A stretch of 64,000 nucleotides of DNA. Origin: Mucilaginibacter kameinonensis. Lineage in GTDB: Bacteria > Bacteroidota > Bacteroidia > Sphingobacteriales > Sphingobacteriaceae. The position numbers and the translations under genes are program-made. The notes below the pieces were generated by a model. That model was not told the DNA's origin and searched no databases. It saw only the letters and a list, made by a program, of their open reading frames with translations. The DNA lies in contig NZ_RCWZ01000001.1 of NCBI RefSeq assembly GCF_003675385.1, positions 1,240,001 to 1,304,000 on the forward strand, given 5' to 3'. Every line of letters starts with the position of its first letter. The stretch's first letter is position 1. Below are positions 16,984 through 25,822 of this stretch, one piece after another.

Positions 16984-18057
16984 TTATTGATATTGGATAT
17001 AAATCGGGTATGGTTTGTACCTTGATAAAACCTCCTCAGGGGTTAACATGTGGTGAGGTGGTTTTTTGATATCATTTTTGTAGAACAATTTAAAGCCTGT
17101 AAACTGCACCGGCTCCTGGTTAATGAAGTAGCGGTAAGTACCGGTTTTCAGGTCTGGTTCGCCCCAGCCGTCCATGTTCATTACCAACTGAATTTCCGGG
17201 TGTAATTTGATGCTCTTGTAGTTGGTCACCATTTTTTTAGTAAAACGGTGCACTATCAGGATTTTTGGCGGTAAGCCGTTTTTCTTAACGATTTTGGCAA
17301 GGTAATCTGATACATAGTTAATATCATCAGCATCATAAGTACCTATCTTTTTGCCCGGATGGGTTCCGTCTTTCATCGAAAACTCTGGGTCCATACCAAA
17401 ATGTACCTGTGGCAATTCAAGGTATTTTTCAAGTAATGGCAACTCAGCACGGATATTACTTAAAGCAACCTGCACATCTAAGAAAACGATAGCATGTGCT
17501 TTTTTAGCCAACACCAATACACTGTCAATTTGCTTAAATGGCATACGGTAGCGGAACTTGCCGTCTTTACCACCATCGCCTTGTGCAACTACCGCAATGT
17601 AATGCAATGCAGGCTGAACAGGAGTTTTAGGATCGGCTTTCTCCCAGTGTTTTACTTCGCCTTTTAATTTGGCAAGCATTTCGTTTGGAGGCAATTCGCC
17701 CAAAATGCCCATTCTTTTTGAGTATAAGTTACCGTAATAAGCAACCACACGTTTAAACGGCAAAATAGCGCCGCCAATTGGATAAGGCGTATTTTTAACA
17801 GGCCACCTGCCGGTAGTATCACCGTGCGCGTTGAATTTCATCAACGAATCGTACAGTTTTTTATCGATAGGAGGGTAGGTGGATTTTTTAACGCTTAAGG
17901 TATCTGCTGCTTCAGCCTGGGCCGAATCACCTTTAACTGCAGCGGCGGTTTTTTTACCGTCGGTTTTGGCACTGTTGCCATTTTGTGAGCAGCTGTTTAA
18001 AAGCAAAGCTGCCGACGCCATAAATGTAGCGGATAGTACAAGCGTTTTTAATTTCAT
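16984..18057 (-). CDS. Lipoprotein of unknown function, possible TIM-barrel fold
   Basis: A 357-residue lipoprotein. The signal MKLKTLVLSATFMASAALLL ends at a lipobox cysteine (LLNSC). An Ala/Lys/Asp-rich linker follows to about residue 65, then a globular part with barrel-like strand motifs: AILPFKRVVAYYGN, IVFLDVQVALSNIR, QVHFGMDPEFSM, ILIVHRFTKKMV and LVMNMDGWGE. These look like successive beta/alpha strands with acidic residues at strand ends, which would suit a glycoside-hydrolase-like barrel, but I do not recognise the family. I took the ATG at 18055-18057; a TTG-initiated version would start at 18072. A minus-strand -7 box lies at 18159-18166. Confidence 0.75.
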   Translation of the reverse strand: MKLKTLVLSATFMASAALLLNSCSQNGNSAKTDGKKTAAAVKGDSAQAEAADTLSVKKSTYPPIDKKLYDSLMKFNAHGDTTGRWPVKNTPYPIGGAILPFKRVVAYYGNLYSKRMGILGELPPNEMLAKLKGEVKHWEKADPKTPVQPALHYIAVVAQGDGGKDGKFRYRMPFKQIDSVLVLAKKAHAIVFLDVQVALSNIRAELPLLEKYLELPQVHFGMDPEFSMKDGTHPGKKIGTYDADDINYVSDYLAKIVKKNGLPPKILIVHRFTKKMVTNYKSIKLHPEIQLVMNMDGWGEPDLKTGTYRYFINQEPVQFTGFKLFYKNDIKKPPHHMLTPEEVLSRYKPYPIYIQYQ

Positions 18058-18158
18058 TTTTTTAACGTTCAATATAATGCAGGTGTATGTAAGGCGTGTT
18101 TAATTAAATTAATTCCCAGCCACTTATATAGCAGCAATTGTGTTGGTTCGGTTGCGGC

Positions 18159-18166
18159 CAAAGATA
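18159..18166 (-). promoter_or_regulatory. -7 box TATCTTTG for the lipoprotein gene
   Basis: On the minus strand this is an exact TAnnTTTG match about 100 bases before the start, located after the stop of the upstream methyltransferase. No clear TTTG at -33. Confidence 0.45.
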
Positions 18167-18177
18167 GATATTGGAAA

Positions 18178-19068
18178 TTAATTACTTTTAATTTTATGAA
18201 ACTTTCCAAAAACCCCTAAAGGCAGTTTTGGCCCGGCTGTGGCCTGCAGGTAAAGCTCGCCAATTTCGAGGTTTTGCACCTGCGGGAACGAACTTTTAAT
18301 GAGGTTTTCAACTATTACAGATGAGAAGCCAAGGGAGTAAGTATTCAGGATCAGGAAGTGCTCTTCAGGGTCGAGCAATTGGGTTACGTCACGCATCATT
18401 TCCGTGATGTTATCTTCCAGTTTCCATTTCTCGCCATTAGGGCCGTTGCCGTAAGCAGGCGGATCGAGGATGATGCCGTTATATTTTTTGCCACGTTTTA
18501 ATTCGCGTTTAACAAACTTCAAAGCATCTTCAACTACCCAGCGTATATCTTTAAGGCCTGAGATTTCCTGGTTTTCATTGGCCCAGGTTACCACTTGTTT
18601 TATCGAATCAACGTGGGTGGTATCGGCACCCGCCGCCCTTCCAATTAAGGAAGCACCGCCAGTATAGGCAAACAGGTTAAGTACTTTGGGCTCGGGTGTT
18701 TTAAAGCGTTTTACATTTTGGCTGATATAATCCCAGTTTACAGCCTGTTCGGGGAAGATCCCCACATGCTTAAACGAGGTAAGGCCCAGCCTGAATTTAA
18801 TGGCAGCTTCTTTATTTTTGTATTCGATATGCCAGCGGTCGGGAGTTTTAAGATCTTTTTTTACCCACTCGCCGGTAGTTGCCGAGCGGCCTTTAAATTT
18901 AATATGGTGTAAACGCTGCCATTCAGAAGCGGGCAGGGTTTTGTTCCAAACCGCCTGTGGTTCAGGGCGGATTAATATGGTGTTCCCAAAGCGTTCCAGC
19001 TTTTCAAAATCGCCGCAATCAATCAGTTCGTAATCTTTCCAGTGCGTTGGGGTAAGTAGTTGGATCAT
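18178..19068 (-). CDS. Class I SAM-dependent methyltransferase, RlmI-like
   Basis: A 296-residue protein resembling the catalytic part of 23S rRNA m5C1962 methyltransferase RlmI without its PUA domain. An N-terminal beta region (residues 1-110) precedes the Rossmann domain with motif I VLNLFAYTGGASL, acidic loop HVDSIKQV, and the N6/C5-type motif ILDPPAYGNGP. The last is usual for nucleic acid or protein methylation rather than small molecules. The target is inferred. It stands alone with a minus-strand TATATTTG box at 19129-19136, about 60 bases upstream of the start. Confidence 0.85.
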   Translation of the reverse strand: MIQLLTPTHWKDYELIDCGDFEKLERFGNTILIRPEPQAVWNKTLPASEWQRLHHIKFKGRSATTGEWVKKDLKTPDRWHIEYKNKEAAIKFRLGLTSFKHVGIFPEQAVNWDYISQNVKRFKTPEPKVLNLFAYTGGASLIGRAAGADTTHVDSIKQVVTWANENQEISGLKDIRWVVEDALKFVKRELKRGKKYNGIILDPPAYGNGPNGEKWKLEDNITEMMRDVTQLLDPEEHFLILNTYSLGFSSVIVENLIKSSFPQVQNLEIGELYLQATAGPKLPLGVFGKFHKIKSN

Positions 19069-19128
19069 TCTTATTCAGTTTGCAGTATGCTGTTGGCAGT
19101 TTGCACGCCCCAGTCAATAAATTGGTTG

Positions 19129-19136
19129 CAAATATA
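19129..19136 (-). promoter_or_regulatory. -7 box TATATTTG for the methyltransferase
   Basis: Exact TAnnTTTG on the minus strand in the 130-base gap behind the ABC ATPase gene. The -33 box is not obvious. Confidence 0.45.
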
Positions 19137-19198
19137 GTTATTATAAATACATGCAGATAACTCTGCACATACTGCTTACTGCCACTGAAAACTGCCAA

Positions 19199-19951
19199 CT
19201 ATAAAGAGGCCTTCGCTGCCCGCATAAACGGACTGGCAAATACAAAGTTGTTAAGTTCTTTGTTATCGGTTTTGGCTATTTCTTTATTTGAGCCTTCCCA
19301 CCATTTTTTGCCCTGGTGCAGGAAAATAATATGATCACCAATACCCATTACCGAGTTCATATCGTGAGTTACTACTACGGTTGTAATGCTGTATTCCTGT
19401 GTAAGCTCGGAAATCAGTTCATCTATCAGGATAGACGTTACCGGGTCGAGGCCTGAGTTAGGTTCATCAACAAATAAATATTTAGGCTGCATGGAAATGG
19501 CGCGGGCAATACCAACACGCTTTTTCATACCGCCAGATAATTCGGAAGGGTATAATTTATTTTTACCTGCAAGGTTAACCCGTTCCAGGCAAAAGTTGGC
19601 ACGGTCTTGCTTTTCACTTTTTGATTGATCTGTAAACAGGTTAAGCGGAAACATGATATTTTGCTCAACAGTCATGGAGTCAAAAAGCGCCGAGTTTTGG
19701 AACAGCATACCTATTTGAGTACGGATAGGTACACGTTGCTCAAAATTCATGTGCGTAAAATTCTCGCCGTCAAAAATCACCTCTCCCTTAGTTGGTTCAT
19801 GCAGGCCTACTATACACTTAAGTAAAGTGGTTTTACCGGAACCGGAACCGCCGATGATCAGATTGTTTTTTCCGGGCTGGAAAGTTGCGGTGATACCCTT
19901 CAGTACTTCGTTTTCACCAAAGGTTTTATATACGTCTTGTATTTCGATCAT
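19199..19951 (-). CDS. ABC transporter ATPase, MlaF-like
   Basis: A 250-residue ATP-binding subunit for a lipid ABC transporter. Walker A GGSGSGKTT is near residue 34, the Q-loop at MLFQNSALFDSMTV, signature LSGGMKKRVGIARA, Walker B YLFVDEPNSGLDP and the switch histidine in VVTHDM. FQNSALFDSMTV is characteristic of the MlaF/Ttg2A phospholipid-trafficking branch. Its start overlaps the end of the permease gene by 4 bases, so the two form one translation-coupled operon. The MCE protein (MlaD) that normally completes the complex is not in this window. Confidence 0.9.
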   Translation of the reverse strand: MIEIQDVYKTFGENEVLKGITATFQPGKNNLIIGGSGSGKTTLLKCIVGLHEPTKGEVIFDGENFTHMNFEQRVPIRTQIGMLFQNSALFDSMTVEQNIMFPLNLFTDQSKSEKQDRANFCLERVNLAGKNKLYPSELSGGMKKRVGIARAISMQPKYLFVDEPNSGLDPVTSILIDELISELTQEYSITTVVVTHDMNSVMGIGDHIIFLHQGKKWWEGSNKEIAKTDNKELNNFVFASPFMRAAKASL

Positions 19952-20679
19952 AGTAACAGGCGTGAAATGATAAGGTCACAGAATAGGATCATGATACAGC
20001 TCCACACAACTCCGCGTGTTGCCGATTGGCCAACCTCAAGTGATCCGCCGTTAACATAAAAACCCTGGTACGAGCATATTGATGTAATCACAAAGCCAAA
20101 AGATATGGCTTTAACGGCGCAAACCGTCGCGATTACAGGGTTAAATCCATCAGTAAGCCCTCTGAGGTAATCATTGGTTGATACATCATTTGAAGCCCAG
20201 CAGGCAATATAGCCACCGGTTAACCCTAATCCTACAGATACGATAACCAGCAAAGGGATCATGGTAACTCCTGCAATAATTTTTGGTGATATCAAATATC
20301 CCGGCGCATTTACGCCCATGATCTCCAGCGCGTCTATCTGTTCGGTAACGCGCATGGTACCAATTTGCGATGCCATGGCCGAACCTACACGGCCGGCCAG
20401 TACCAGTGCCGATATGGTTGGACTAAATTCCAGTATGGTTGAATCGCGGGTAATGCCGCCTACTACTGTTTTCGGGATGAAATCGCTGATAAGCTGGAAG
20501 GCGGTCTGGATGGTAGCTACCGCGCCAATAAAAAGCGAAATGATAGCAACAATGCCCAGAGAGCCAATACCCACCGAAACCATCTCTCGCATGATCTCGG
20601 CCCAGTATACACTGAATTTTTCGGGTTTCCTGAAACTTAAACGCAGTAAGAGTATATATTTTCCTAAGCTATGAAACAT
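19948..20679 (-). CDS. ABC transporter permease, MlaE-like
   Basis: A 243-residue inner-membrane permease of the MlaE family (PF02405). Five or so hydrophobic helices are visible, including SLGIVAIISLFIGAVATIQ and SAVVLAG-like IGTMRVTEQIDALEIMGVN, the conserved loop that marks this family. It pairs with the ATPase downstream (4-base overlap) to move phospholipids between inner and outer membranes. The ATG at 20677-20679 fits the family's length. A 167-base gap separates it from the divergent SDR gene. Confidence 0.9.
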   Translation of the reverse strand: MFHSLGKYILLLRLSFRKPEKFSVYWAEIMREMVSVGIGSLGIVAIISLFIGAVATIQTAFQLISDFIPKTVVGGITRDSTILEFSPTISALVLAGRVGSAMASQIGTMRVTEQIDALEIMGVNAPGYLISPKIIAGVTMIPLLVIVSVGLGLTGGYIACWASNDVSTNDYLRGLTDGFNPVIATVCAVKAISFGFVITSICSYQGFYVNGGSLEVGQSATRGVVWSCIMILFCDLIISRLLL

Positions 20680-20846
20680 GCAGATGTATAAAAAATCGGT
20701 TAAAAATACGCTTTTTACCTTTAAGCCTAAATGGTCAGGTGTTAAAACAAGTCATTTAAATTCAATTTTATAAGCGCTTCAATTATTCTGCTTACGTAAA
20801 TTGCGGGCATAAAGCTTCAGTAACTATAAAAATTAATTTAAACAAT

Positions 20847-21551
20847 ATGAAAAACGTACTCATCACCGGTTCAACTAAAGGCATGGGCCGCTCAATCGCA
20901 ATTGCTTTTGCTAATGAAGGATTAAACGTGGCAATTTGTTCGCGGAATGAGCAAGAATTATTAACTTTTAAAGATGAGTTAGAACAAATTGATCCGGGAG
21001 TGAAGGTTTTTGCTATGAAAGCCGATGGCAGCAAAAAGGCTGAATTGTTCAGATTTGCCGCCGCGGCCGAGGCTGAGTTCGGTTTTATTGACGTTGTGGT
21101 TAATAATCTGGGAACGTATATCCATTCAAGTATATTGGATGATACCGAGGATACCCTCCAGATCCAAATGAATACTAACCTGATGCCCGCCTATGAGCTA
21201 TACCGTTATTTTGGCAGAACCATGGCAAATGCGGGTAAAGGGCACTTCTTTAATATATGTTCGGTAGCTGCTATAAATCCTGTACCACAAGCCGGTAGTT
21301 ATACTGTAACAAAATATGCGCTGTTAGGTCTAACAAGAGTAATGAGGCTCGAGATGCAGGAGCATGGTGTAAAAGTTACCGCCGTAATACCCGGATCAAC
21401 GTTAACGGATTCATGGAAAGACGCGGTGGTGGATAAAGATACCATGGTGCTGCCCGAAGACATAGCATCGGCAATCATCAATATTTACAGGATGAGCACC
21501 GGGGCCAATGTTGACGAAATCATCATCAAACCTGCGCCGGGCCAGTTATGA
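20847..21551 (+). CDS. Short-chain dehydrogenase/reductase (FabG-like)
   Basis: A 234-residue classical SDR. The cofactor motif TGSTKGMGRSIA is at residues 7-18, the NNLG motif near residue 89, the active-site serine region NICSVAA and the catalytic YTVTK near residue 151. The closest general label is 3-oxoacyl-ACP reductase-like; the substrate is not decidable. It is divergent from the MlaE-type permease and is followed after 33 bases by a PspC-domain protein. Confidence 0.87.
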   Translation: MKNVLITGSTKGMGRSIAIAFANEGLNVAICSRNEQELLTFKDELEQIDPGVKVFAMKADGSKKAELFRFAAAAEAEFGFIDVVVNNLGTYIHSSILDDTEDTLQIQMNTNLMPAYELYRYFGRTMANAGKGHFFNICSVAAINPVPQAGSYTVTKYALLGLTRVMRLEMQEHGVKVTAVIPGSTLTDSWKDAVVDKDTMVLPEDIASAIINIYRMSTGANVDEIIIKPAPGQL

Positions 21552-21584
21552 TAAATCAACTTTAAACATAAACGAACATAAATT

Positions 21585-22160
21585 ATGGAAAAGAAACTTC
21601 ATCGCGATGAACACCGAAAGGTAATAGGCGGTGTTTGCGCGGGCCTTGCCGAGCATTTCGGCACGGACGTAGCAGTTATCAGGGCGATATTTTTAGTAAC
21701 GCTTATTTTGAAAGGCTTTAGCTTACCTATATATATAGTATTGTGGATAGTGCTGCCAAAAAAAGGCTACAATTTTACGCCGGGTGTTGACTATAGGGTG
21801 CCACCACAGGATAATCCTTTTATGAATGATCCTAAATTTGGCGGCCAGCCTTTTAATCCTCCGCCATTTGTAAATCCGCCTAAAAAACAGGCTTCAACAG
21901 TGGGTCTGATATTTGGCGTGGCCATGATCCTTTTGGGTTCGGTGTTCCTGCTTAACGAGCTTGACCTGATGCCCGATTGGGATTTTGAAAACCTTTGGCC
22001 TGTAATGCTGGTAGGTGCCGGCATAGCACTTATTGTTTCCGGAGCAAAGAAACAGCCCTGGGAAAAACAAAACTGGCATGCTAACGAGGTAACTGATGTT
22101 CCAGAGGCAGAACCTACTAAAGACGAGACAGAAACTAAAGATACACCTCCAACTATATAA
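21585..22160 (+). CDS. PspC-domain membrane protein
   Basis: A 191-residue membrane protein. Residues 1-60 form a PspC domain (RKVIGGVCAGLAEHFGTDVAVIRAIFLVTLI, with PIYIVLWIVLP). Two further hydrophobic segments at about 100-120 and 135-155 (LIFGVAMILLGSVFLLNELD and LWPVMLVGAGIALIV) are LiaI/LiaF-like. The tail is acidic and Thr-rich. PspC proteins sense envelope stress. The gene ends 4 bases before a LiaF-like gene that repeats the same helix pattern, so the two likely act together at the membrane. Confidence 0.87.
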   Translation: MEKKLHRDEHRKVIGGVCAGLAEHFGTDVAVIRAIFLVTLILKGFSLPIYIVLWIVLPKKGYNFTPGVDYRVPPQDNPFMNDPKFGGQPFNPPPFVNPPKKQASTVGLIFGVAMILLGSVFLLNELDLMPDWDFENLWPVMLVGAGIALIVSGAKKQPWEKQNWHANEVTDVPEAEPTKDETETKDTPPTI

Positions 22161-22164
22161 TATT

Positions 22165-23151
22165 ATGAAAAGCGATAAACTTGTGCCAGGTGCTATCCTG
22201 GTGTTGTTGGGAGTAGTATTCCTGCTGGATAACTTCCACGTAATAAATTTCGACTGGATGAACATCCTGTACCTGTGGCCTATATTTTTAATTATGGGCG
22301 GTATCAGCCTGGTGTTTGCGGGCAACCGGTCGCCGTTGGCTACTATCCTGAAACTTGCGGTAGTAATTGGCTGCTTTGCCCTGCTGGTATTTGGCAACTT
22401 TGGTAAACGCTACCACTTTTGGCCAAACGCCTGGACCTTTCACAGCGACGATTATAATGATGATAACGACGATGACGACAGTGATACCACTAACACCGAC
22501 CAGGGTGTAGTAAAAATTGGCGGCGATAAAACTTTTAGGGAAACATATTCTGCCGATATTAAGCATGCGCGCCTTAACATCAGCGGTGGTGGTACCATAT
22601 ATAATTTAGCCGACAGTACTGCCGATTTATTCAGTGCCCAAACGCAGGAGCTTTACGGTAAATATACTTTTAACCACAGTAAAGATGATTCGGTATATGT
22701 GCTTAACCTTAATTTGAAGAATAATAAAGGTTTTCATTTCGATTCAAACGATCGTAAAAATAATAAAGCCGACATCAAACTAAACACAAATCCGGTGTGG
22801 GATATTGACGTAACTACAGGTGCTACAGATTTAAATTTTGATCTTTCGAAATTCAAAATAAAAACCTTATCTTTAAAGGGCGGAGCAGCATCATTTGATG
22901 TGAAGCTCGGAGCCCCTGTTGGAAGCACAAATGTAGAGGTTTCAACCGGTGCATCTGAGGTTATTATAAGCGTTCCGAAAGACGCTGCCTGCCGTATCAC
23001 ATCCAATACCGGCCTCTCTTCAAATGAGTTTGCAGGCTTTAGTAAAAAGAGTGATAACGACTACGAAACCGATGGCTTTGATGCCGCTAAAAACAGGATC
23101 CTGATACACATGAGTGGCGGTATCTCTGATTTTAAAGTAAACCGATATTAA
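22165..23151 (+). CDS. LiaF-like membrane protein with beta-helical C-terminal domain
   Basis: A 328-residue protein. Three hydrophobic segments (GAILVLLGVVFLLDN, LYLWPIFLIMGGISLVF, LKLAVVIGCFALLVFGNF) fill residues 5-85. They are followed by a very acidic linker around residue 100 (repeated Asp) and a C-terminal repeat-like beta domain (LNISGGGTIYNLAD, DINVTTGATDLNFDL, SLKGGAASFDVKLG) resembling the toastrack/DUF4097-like fold of LiaF proteins. I took ATG at 22165, 4 bases after the PspC gene; a longer frame from 22096 would overlap it. The likely role is envelope stress response. Confidence 0.85.
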   Translation: MKSDKLVPGAILVLLGVVFLLDNFHVINFDWMNILYLWPIFLIMGGISLVFAGNRSPLATILKLAVVIGCFALLVFGNFGKRYHFWPNAWTFHSDDYNDDNDDDDSDTTNTDQGVVKIGGDKTFRETYSADIKHARLNISGGGTIYNLADSTADLFSAQTQELYGKYTFNHSKDDSVYVLNLNLKNNKGFHFDSNDRKNNKADIKLNTNPVWDIDVTTGATDLNFDLSKFKIKTLSLKGGAASFDVKLGAPVGSTNVEVSTGASEVIISVPKDAACRITSNTGLSSNEFAGFSKKSDNDYETDGFDAAKNRILIHMSGGISDFKVNRY

Positions 23152-23208
23152 CCTAAATCCTGAGTAAAAAGATACCGGGACATAATACAACAATAATGAA
23201 TTGCCATC

Positions 23209-23239
23209 CGCTCCATCAATTTGATGGAGCGTTTTTTTT
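23209..23239 (+). terminator. Intrinsic terminator after the LiaF-like gene
   Basis: A perfect 10-base stem (CGCTCCATCA and complement) with a 4-base loop, followed by an eight-T run. Confidence 0.9.
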
Positions 23240-23361
23240 GTACCATATTGTAGCGGCGATTCAGGTTTTTGTCATTTAAGATAAGGCAGGGGTGAAAAAG
23301 TGTTAAATTGAAAACCTTTGGAACAAAAAATAAGTTTAATTTACAGCACAAATAATCTACT

Positions 23362-24045
23362 ATGAAATACCAATACCTTATATTATCTGCATTACTATTT
23401 TTAGCCTGTACTGTAAACGCCCAGACCACTGTAAAGGGCACCGTTGTTGAATCGGGCAAGAACAACAAATTGGGCGATGTTTTTGTGCGCGACAACCAGA
23501 ACAGGCAAATGACGCTTACCGATAGTAAAGGTAATTTCAGCATCCGCACCGAAACGGGACATACACTGGTATTCAGTTCTCCGGGATATGTATCAGATAC
23601 CTTATATGTTACCGATTTTACCAACAAGAAAATAGAACTGGTTGCCCAGACCATCGCGTTGAGGCAGGTTAACATCAGCGCCAAACGTGAAGCATTTGAT
23701 GCACATAAAGAATATCCGGAAGTATACACCCGTGCCAAAGTGTATCCGCTGTCGCCTACCTCGTGGTTTAGCAAGGAAGCCAAGGATGCCCGCCGTTTGA
23801 AAAAATATTTTAAGCATGAAGAGGAAGAACGTCATGTTGACGAAGTATTCACCATGAACTACGTGCAAAGCATTATCCCGCTGCGCGGCCAGGAACTGGA
23901 GAATTTCATGACCCTTTACAGGCCATCATACGCGTTCATCAAAAACAACAACGGACCTTCGCTGGCAGTTTACATCAACGATTCGTATAAAAAATACCAG
24001 GCTTTACCTGCGGATAAACGTACTTTGCCCGATTTGAAAGAATAG
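23362..24045 (+). CDS. Secreted protein with carboxypeptidase-regulatory-like domain
   Basis: A 227-residue protein with a signal peptide ending at VNAQ (residue 21). Residues about 22-105 form a carboxypeptidase-D regulatory-like beta domain (TTVKGTVVESGKNNKLGDVF, then GHTLVFSSPGYVSD), as found at the front of SusC proteins and many Bacteroidota envelope proteins. The remaining part is basic and Tyr-rich with no family I know. It stands alone between a strong terminator and a CATTGCGAG palindrome. A role in the envelope is likely; no activity can be assigned. Confidence 0.82.
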   Translation: MKYQYLILSALLFLACTVNAQTTVKGTVVESGKNNKLGDVFVRDNQNRQMTLTDSKGNFSIRTETGHTLVFSSPGYVSDTLYVTDFTNKKIELVAQTIALRQVNISAKREAFDAHKEYPEVYTRAKVYPLSPTSWFSKEAKDARRLKKYFKHEEEERHVDEVFTMNYVQSIIPLRGQELENFMTLYRPSYAFIKNNNGPSLAVYINDSYKKYQALPADKRTLPDLKE

Positions 24046-24091
24046 TTTTTGGGCGCTGCTTGATTCAAAAAAGCTAATACATTATTGAAAG

Positions 24092-24173
24092 CGTCATTGC
24101 GAGGTACGAAGCAATCCCAAACTATACAGAGAGGCTCTGCTGATCGGGGATTGCTTCGTACCTCGCAATGACG
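24092..24173. repeat. CATTGCGAG palindromic repeat, copy 2
   Basis: Ends CGTCATTGCGAGGTACGAAG and the complement CTTCGTACCTCGCAATGACG are exact complements around a 42-base core. It sits between two convergent genes and matches copy 4 (53467-53563) closely at both ends. Confidence 0.85.
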
Positions 24174-24192
24174 TTTTTTGTTAATGGCTCAA

Positions 24193-24815
24193 TCAATCAG
24201 CCCAAACGCTGATATCGTTATTGATGATCTTTTGATAAAGCAGTTCGATCTGGCTTTTCAGGATACGGTCTTCTGATAGTGGGGGCAGGTTATCGATATC
24301 AAAATACTGCACATCCAGCACGTCAAAACCTTTATTGATCTTGGTAGTAACAGCTTTGCAGTAAAATACCATTTTATATACATAAAAAGGCTGCGGTGGG
24401 TGTGGGTGCATTTTTTTATCAAATACAGCCAGTAACCTGTCGGTAGTTACCTGCAGACCGGTTTCTTCCCAAAACTCTTTAATAATGGTTTCTTTGGGCG
24501 TATAGCCAATATCGCCCCAACCGCCTGGTAATGACCATTTGCCATCACCACTTTCACGGGCCAGCAGGATCTTATTATCCGGCGAAAGCAGGATACCCCT
24601 TAAATCAACTTTGGCGGTAGGGTAATCTGCAGCTTGTGGAACAACAGGTTAATGGTTTCGGTGCCGTAGCCGCTAACCTCCTCAAACATTTTAGTGCTTA
24701 GGTGCTGCAGTTCCTGGTAGCGTTCAATATCATATTCGTTTTTGGCGTACAACAGGCCGGTATCAGCAACAGAACGTAGTTGGGTTATGAGGGAAAGTAG
24801 ATTGGTGTTGGGCAT
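24193..24815 (-). pseudogene. Nudix hydrolase with N-terminal Nudix-associated domain, frameshifted
   Basis: The reading frame from the ATG at 24815 gives an N-terminal domain of the Nudix_N_2 type (YDIERYQELQHLSTKMFEE) but stops at 24600. A second frame on the same strand, open from about 24645 to the stop at 24193, gives the rest: DYPTAKVDLRGILL, WSLPGGWGDIGYTP, the Nudix-box part KEFWEETGL, then a normal C-terminus. The two overlap near 24628-24645, where a one-base indel would join them into a single protein of about 207 residues. The first conserved Glu of the Nudix box is Tyr here. The cause is either a true frameshift or an assembly error. Confidence 0.75.
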
Positions 24816-24831
24816 AAAGTATGATCAAATT

Positions 24832-24920
24832 ATGTGATTGTGAGGAGGAACGACGAAGCAATCGCACGGATGCAGAGCAACTCTGTGCAGTTCGCGATTG
24901 CCACGCTACGCAATAACATG
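24832..24920. repeat. CATTGCGAG-type palindromic repeat, copy 3 (diverged)
   Basis: Starts ATGTGATTGTGAGG and ends GCTACGCAATAACAT with inner GAAGCAATCGCACGG and CGCGATTGCCACG. The inner sequence matches copy 1; the outer arms have several changes. Confidence 0.65.
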
Positions 24921-24942
24921 GGGGTATAATTCCGAAATCAAA

Positions 24943-25692
24943 CTATCCTCTGCCTAAAAGCTCGTCAAGTTTGTTGCGTTCGGTTTGGAGTTCGCGGGCA
25001 AGTTTCTTTTCTTTTTCGTTGGCTTTGGCCTTGAAGGCTTTGTATTCTTCGTCAAGCTCTTCGTAAAGTTTGATGCGGTATTTGGCTTCACGGCTATGCG
25101 CACCTGAGCGGGCTATTACTATAACGGCAACAACACCAAAAACAATAACCAAACCCCACATCACCAGGTTGTAGGTTGCCTTGGTAAACGGAATACCCAG
25201 CAGGCTGATCTCATCGCGCTTAGCATTTGATTCGTTCAGGGCCTGTTCTTTGTTATTGGCATCTGATTTAAGGTTTTCAACATTTTTACCCTGTTCGGCA
25301 AGACTGGCTTTTGCTTCTTTAAGTTGACGTCGCTCGGTATTAAGGGTATCTTTCATGTTTTTCCACAGGGCGGCAACCAATGGTTGCTGATAGTGGTATA
25401 ATTTGCTGAGCAGATATTGATACTGGCCATTAAGGCTTTTATCTTTTTGCAGGGCCGAGTCGGCAGCTGTTGCCCTTGGCTGTGCGTAATAAGTAGGCCT
25501 TGCAGATGCCGGAGGCGTTACTGCCGGATTTTTAAGCGCTGCCGGGCTCGATTTTACAATGGGCGGAATAGCATTAGGCTTTAAAGTAGCGGGTTTCTTT
25601 TTGGCAGTAGTGTCCTGAGCAAAGGTTGCTGTAACACTGCCCGTTATCATCGCTATTAAAACCGTTATCGTAAGTAGTAAATGCTTGTTCAT
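24943..25692 (-). CDS. Membrane-anchored coiled-coil protein with signal peptide, function unknown
   Basis: A 249-residue protein. A signal peptide ends near TFAQ (residue 25), then a Pro/Ala-rich linker (residues 30-75), a first coiled coil (TERRQLKEAKASLAEQGKNV region, about 115-165), a transmembrane helix (LVMWGLVIVFGVVAVIVIA, about 180-198), and a charged C-terminal coiled coil (EELDEEYKAFKAKANEKEKK region). So it spans the membrane once with coils on both sides. I took ATG at 25690-25692; a TTG lies one codon earlier. I recognise no family. Confidence 0.75.
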   Translation of the reverse strand: MNKHLLLTITVLIAMITGSVTATFAQDTTAKKKPATLKPNAIPPIVKSSPAALKNPAVTPPASARPTYYAQPRATAADSALQKDKSLNGQYQYLLSKLYHYQQPLVAALWKNMKDTLNTERRQLKEAKASLAEQGKNVENLKSDANNKEQALNESNAKRDEISLLGIPFTKATYNLVMWGLVIVFGVVAVIVIARSGAHSREAKYRIKLYEELDEEYKAFKAKANEKEKKLARELQTERNKLDELLGRG

Positions 25693-25822
25693 CAAGTGTA
25701 AAATTAGGTATATGCTATTAACAAAACAGGATATATACGGTTTTTATTATATACATACTGCTATTTTGAGGCTAAAATAAGCTTTCGTACGTAATTAACC
25801 TACTCATAGTTATATTAGCGGC

